Part shown: positions 15,646 through 16,902 of the stretch, one piece after another | Numbering within the stretch: the first letter of the stretch is position 1 | Layout: every line of letters starts with the position of its first letter | DNA from: Mageeibacillus sp. UBA1046 | GTDB lineage: Bacteria; Bacillota; Clostridia; Saccharofermentanales; DTU023 | Direction of reading: 5' to 3' | Assembly: GCA_002316595.1 (NCBI GenBank) | Contig: DCDV01000002.1 | Location: 95,615 to 112,516, forward strand | DNA: 16,902 bases | The notes under the pieces: generated by a model | Database searches by the model: none | What the model was told of the DNA's origin: nothing | Seen by the model: only the letters and a program-made list of their open reading frames with translations | Translations under genes and position numbers: made by a program

Positions 15646-16902
15646 AGATAAGCCCCTTCCTTCTTTTGCCCTAAATACGACCCTTCCTTGAGATCAATAG
15701 CGTCAAATTTGCATTTTTCGAAGCAAAGGCCGCATTTGGTGCAAAGGTCCTGATCGATGATGTGATCTTCTTTTAAAGCGCCTTCAATTGCTGATACCGG
15801 ACATACTTTTGCACAAACAGTGCAGCCGGTGCATTTGTCGTTGATCTGATAATGAATCAGAGCCTGACATGTTTTAGCGGGGCATCTGCCATCCAGATGT
15901 GCCTCGTATTCCTCACGGAAATAGCGAATAGTTGTCAATACGGGATTAGGGGCTGTCTGCCCAAGTCCGCAGAGGGAGCCTTCCATCACCTTGGGACAGA
16001 TTTCTTCCAAAAGCTCGATGTCATCCGGCCTGCCTGCACCTGAGGTTATACGTTCCAGGATCTCCAGAATACGCCTGGTCCCCAGACGGCAGTATGTACA
16101 TTTGCCACAGGATTCCTCACAGGTGAAGTCCAGAAAAAATCGGGCCATTTCCACCATGCAGGTGCTGTCATCCAGGACGACCATTCCGCCTGAGCCGACA
16201 ATCGCGCCGGTATTAGTGATATTTTCATAATCAACCGGAGTATCAACTAGTAATGCCGGAATACAACCGCCCGAAGGGCCGCCCATCTGGATCCCCTTCA
16301 ACATTCGCCCATCACGCATGCCGCCGCCTATGTCGAAGATTATTTCACGCAGTGTTGTCCCCATTGGAATTTCCACCAAGCCGCCTTTATTAATTTTGCC
16401 TGTAAGCGCAAAAACTTTAGTGCCCGGACTGTTTTTTGTGCCATGTTTTGTAAAGGCCGCGGGGCCATTGGCAATGATAAAGGGCACGTTAGCCAGGGTT
16501 TCCACGTTATTGATATTTGTCGGTTTCTGGAAAAATCCCCGTTCAGCCGGATATGGCGGTTTTAGTCTGGGCATCCCCCGTTCGCCTTCAAGTGAAGCTA
16601 TCAGAGCGGTTTCTTCTCCGCAGACAAAGGCACCGGCTCCGGCACGGATGATTATTTCGAAGTTCAGACCTTCAACTCCCAGCACATTCTCGCCTAGATA
16701 ACCTCTGTCCCTTGCCTGCTCAATCGCAATCTGCAAACGCTTGATGGCCAGAGGATATTCGGCGCGCACGTAAATCATGCAAGTTCTTGCACCAATCGCG
16801 TAGGCACCGATTAACATGCCCTCCAGAACCGCATGAGGATCGCCTTCAAGAATACTACGATCCATGAACGCGCCGGGATTGCCTTCATCTGCGTTGCAGA
16901 TC
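15633..16902 (-). CDS. NuoF/HydB-like NADH-binding Fe-S flavoprotein, 5'-truncated (StnB-like subunit)
   Basis: An FMN and NADH-binding diaphorase subunit homologous to NuoF of complex I and to HydB/BfuB/StnB of electron-bifurcating enzymes. The frame is open to the right edge: upstream of the ATG at 16865 it reads CNADEGNPGAF, the FMN-binding segment, so that ATG is internal. Numbered from it, GAGAFVCGEETALIASLEG (76-94) and the glycine-rich GGPSGGCIP (195-203) bind FMN/NADH, and ESCGKCTYCRLGTRR with C299 in SLCGLGQ holds a [4Fe-4S] cluster. Two C-terminal ferredoxin clusters follow (CTGCTVCAKVCP and CTKCGLCFEKCK); complex I NuoF lacks them, while the bifurcating homologues carry them. The last 18 residues are a duplicated 9-residue block. 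It overlaps the StnC-like gene by 13 bp. A NuoE-like subunit gene is expected upstream, outside the window. Confidence 0.94.
   Translation of the reverse strand, partial: ICNADEGNPGAFMDRSILEGDPHAVLEGMLIGAYAIGARTCMIYVRAEYPLAIKRLQIAIEQARDRGYLGENVLGVEGLNFEIIIRAGAGAFVCGEETALIASLEGERGMPRLKPPYPAERGFFQKPTNINNVETLANVPFIIANGPAAFTKHGTKNSPGTKVFALTGKINKGGLVEIPMGTTLREIIFDIGGGMRDGRMLKGIQMGGPSGGCIPALLVDTPVDYENITNTGAIVGSGGMVVLDDSTCMVEMARFFLDFTCEESCGKCTYCRLGTRRILEILERITSGAGRPDDIELLEEICPKVMEGSLCGLGQTAPNPVLTTIRYFREEYEAHLDGRCPAKTCQALIHYQINDKCTGCTVCAKVCPVSAIEGALKEDHIIDQDLCTKCGLCFEKCKFDAIDLKEGSYLGQKKEGAYLWQK
15636..15689. repeat. 27-bp tandem duplication at the end of the NuoF-like gene
   Basis: On the - strand two adjacent 27-base units (15663-15689, then 15636-15662) agree at 22 positions and encode KEGSYLGQK and KEGAYLWQK just before the TAA. 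The second unit holds the AAGGAAGGGG ribosome binding site and the ATG of the next gene, reading in another frame. The first unit has the same AAGGAAGGG but no ATG, because GGG replaces the TGG codon. Confidence 0.88.

Noticed and set aside
16863..16865. ATG as the start of the NuoF-like protein
   Set aside because: The frame continues upstream with the conserved CNADEGNPGAF segment to the window edge, so this Met is internal.

Overview
The window looks like chromosomal DNA of an anaerobic, low-to-medium GC Gram-positive bacterium, probably a member of the Clostridia (Bacillota). The clues are AGGAGG-type ribosome binding sites before nearly every gene, a CBS/DRTGG-type Mn-dependent pyrophosphatase, a large Fe-S flavoprotein of the electron-bifurcating transhydrogenase/NuoFG type, and free-standing ferredoxin and flavodoxin genes. 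This assignment is inference; no rRNA or other marker lies in the window.

Layout. Only one gene is on the + strand: a 5'-truncated PIN-PhoH ATPase at the left edge (1-1254). It converges on a long series of - strand genes. Read in their own direction (right to left) these are: a NuoF-like flavoprotein cut by the right edge (15633-16902); a 1170-residue multi-cluster NfnB/GltD-like protein with a NuoG-like C-terminus (12133-15645); a CBS-DRTGG pyrophosphatase (10453-12081); a heterodimeric ABC exporter (8538-10271 and 6667-8538); a flavodoxin-like protein (6125-6622); a single-cluster ferredoxin (5728-5922); an NADPH-dependent FMN reductase-like flavoprotein (5101-5646); and a two-gene non-homologous end-joining module, ku (4155-4982) and ligD (1485-4088). 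Between ligD and phoH lies a decayed 3' fragment of a short-chain dehydrogenase gene.

How the genes may work together. The NuoF-like and NfnB/NuoG-like subunits overlap by 13 bp and most resemble the Stn/Bfu family of flavin-based electron-bifurcating NAD(P)H:ferredoxin enzymes; a NuoE-like third subunit is predicted just outside the right edge. The pyrophosphatase follows after 51 bp with no visible terminator, so energy and redox functions may share a transcript. Ku binds DNA ends and LigD (phosphoesterase-ligase-polymerase order) processes and seals them. A strong terminator separates ku from the FMN reductase gene, and a TATAAT box lies across one arm of its stem.

The most unusual theme is short tandem duplication. 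Two genes carry in-frame 30-bp minisatellites (ligD linker; C-terminus of the 1170-residue protein). Three gene ends carry imperfect duplications: 27 bp at the end of the NuoF-like gene, 31 bp at the end of the second ABC gene, and about 35 bp at the end of ligD. Several of these include or copy the stop codon and/or the next gene's ribosome binding site. No CRISPR array, insertion sequence, tRNA or rRNA was found, and I see no clearly new defence or mobile system.
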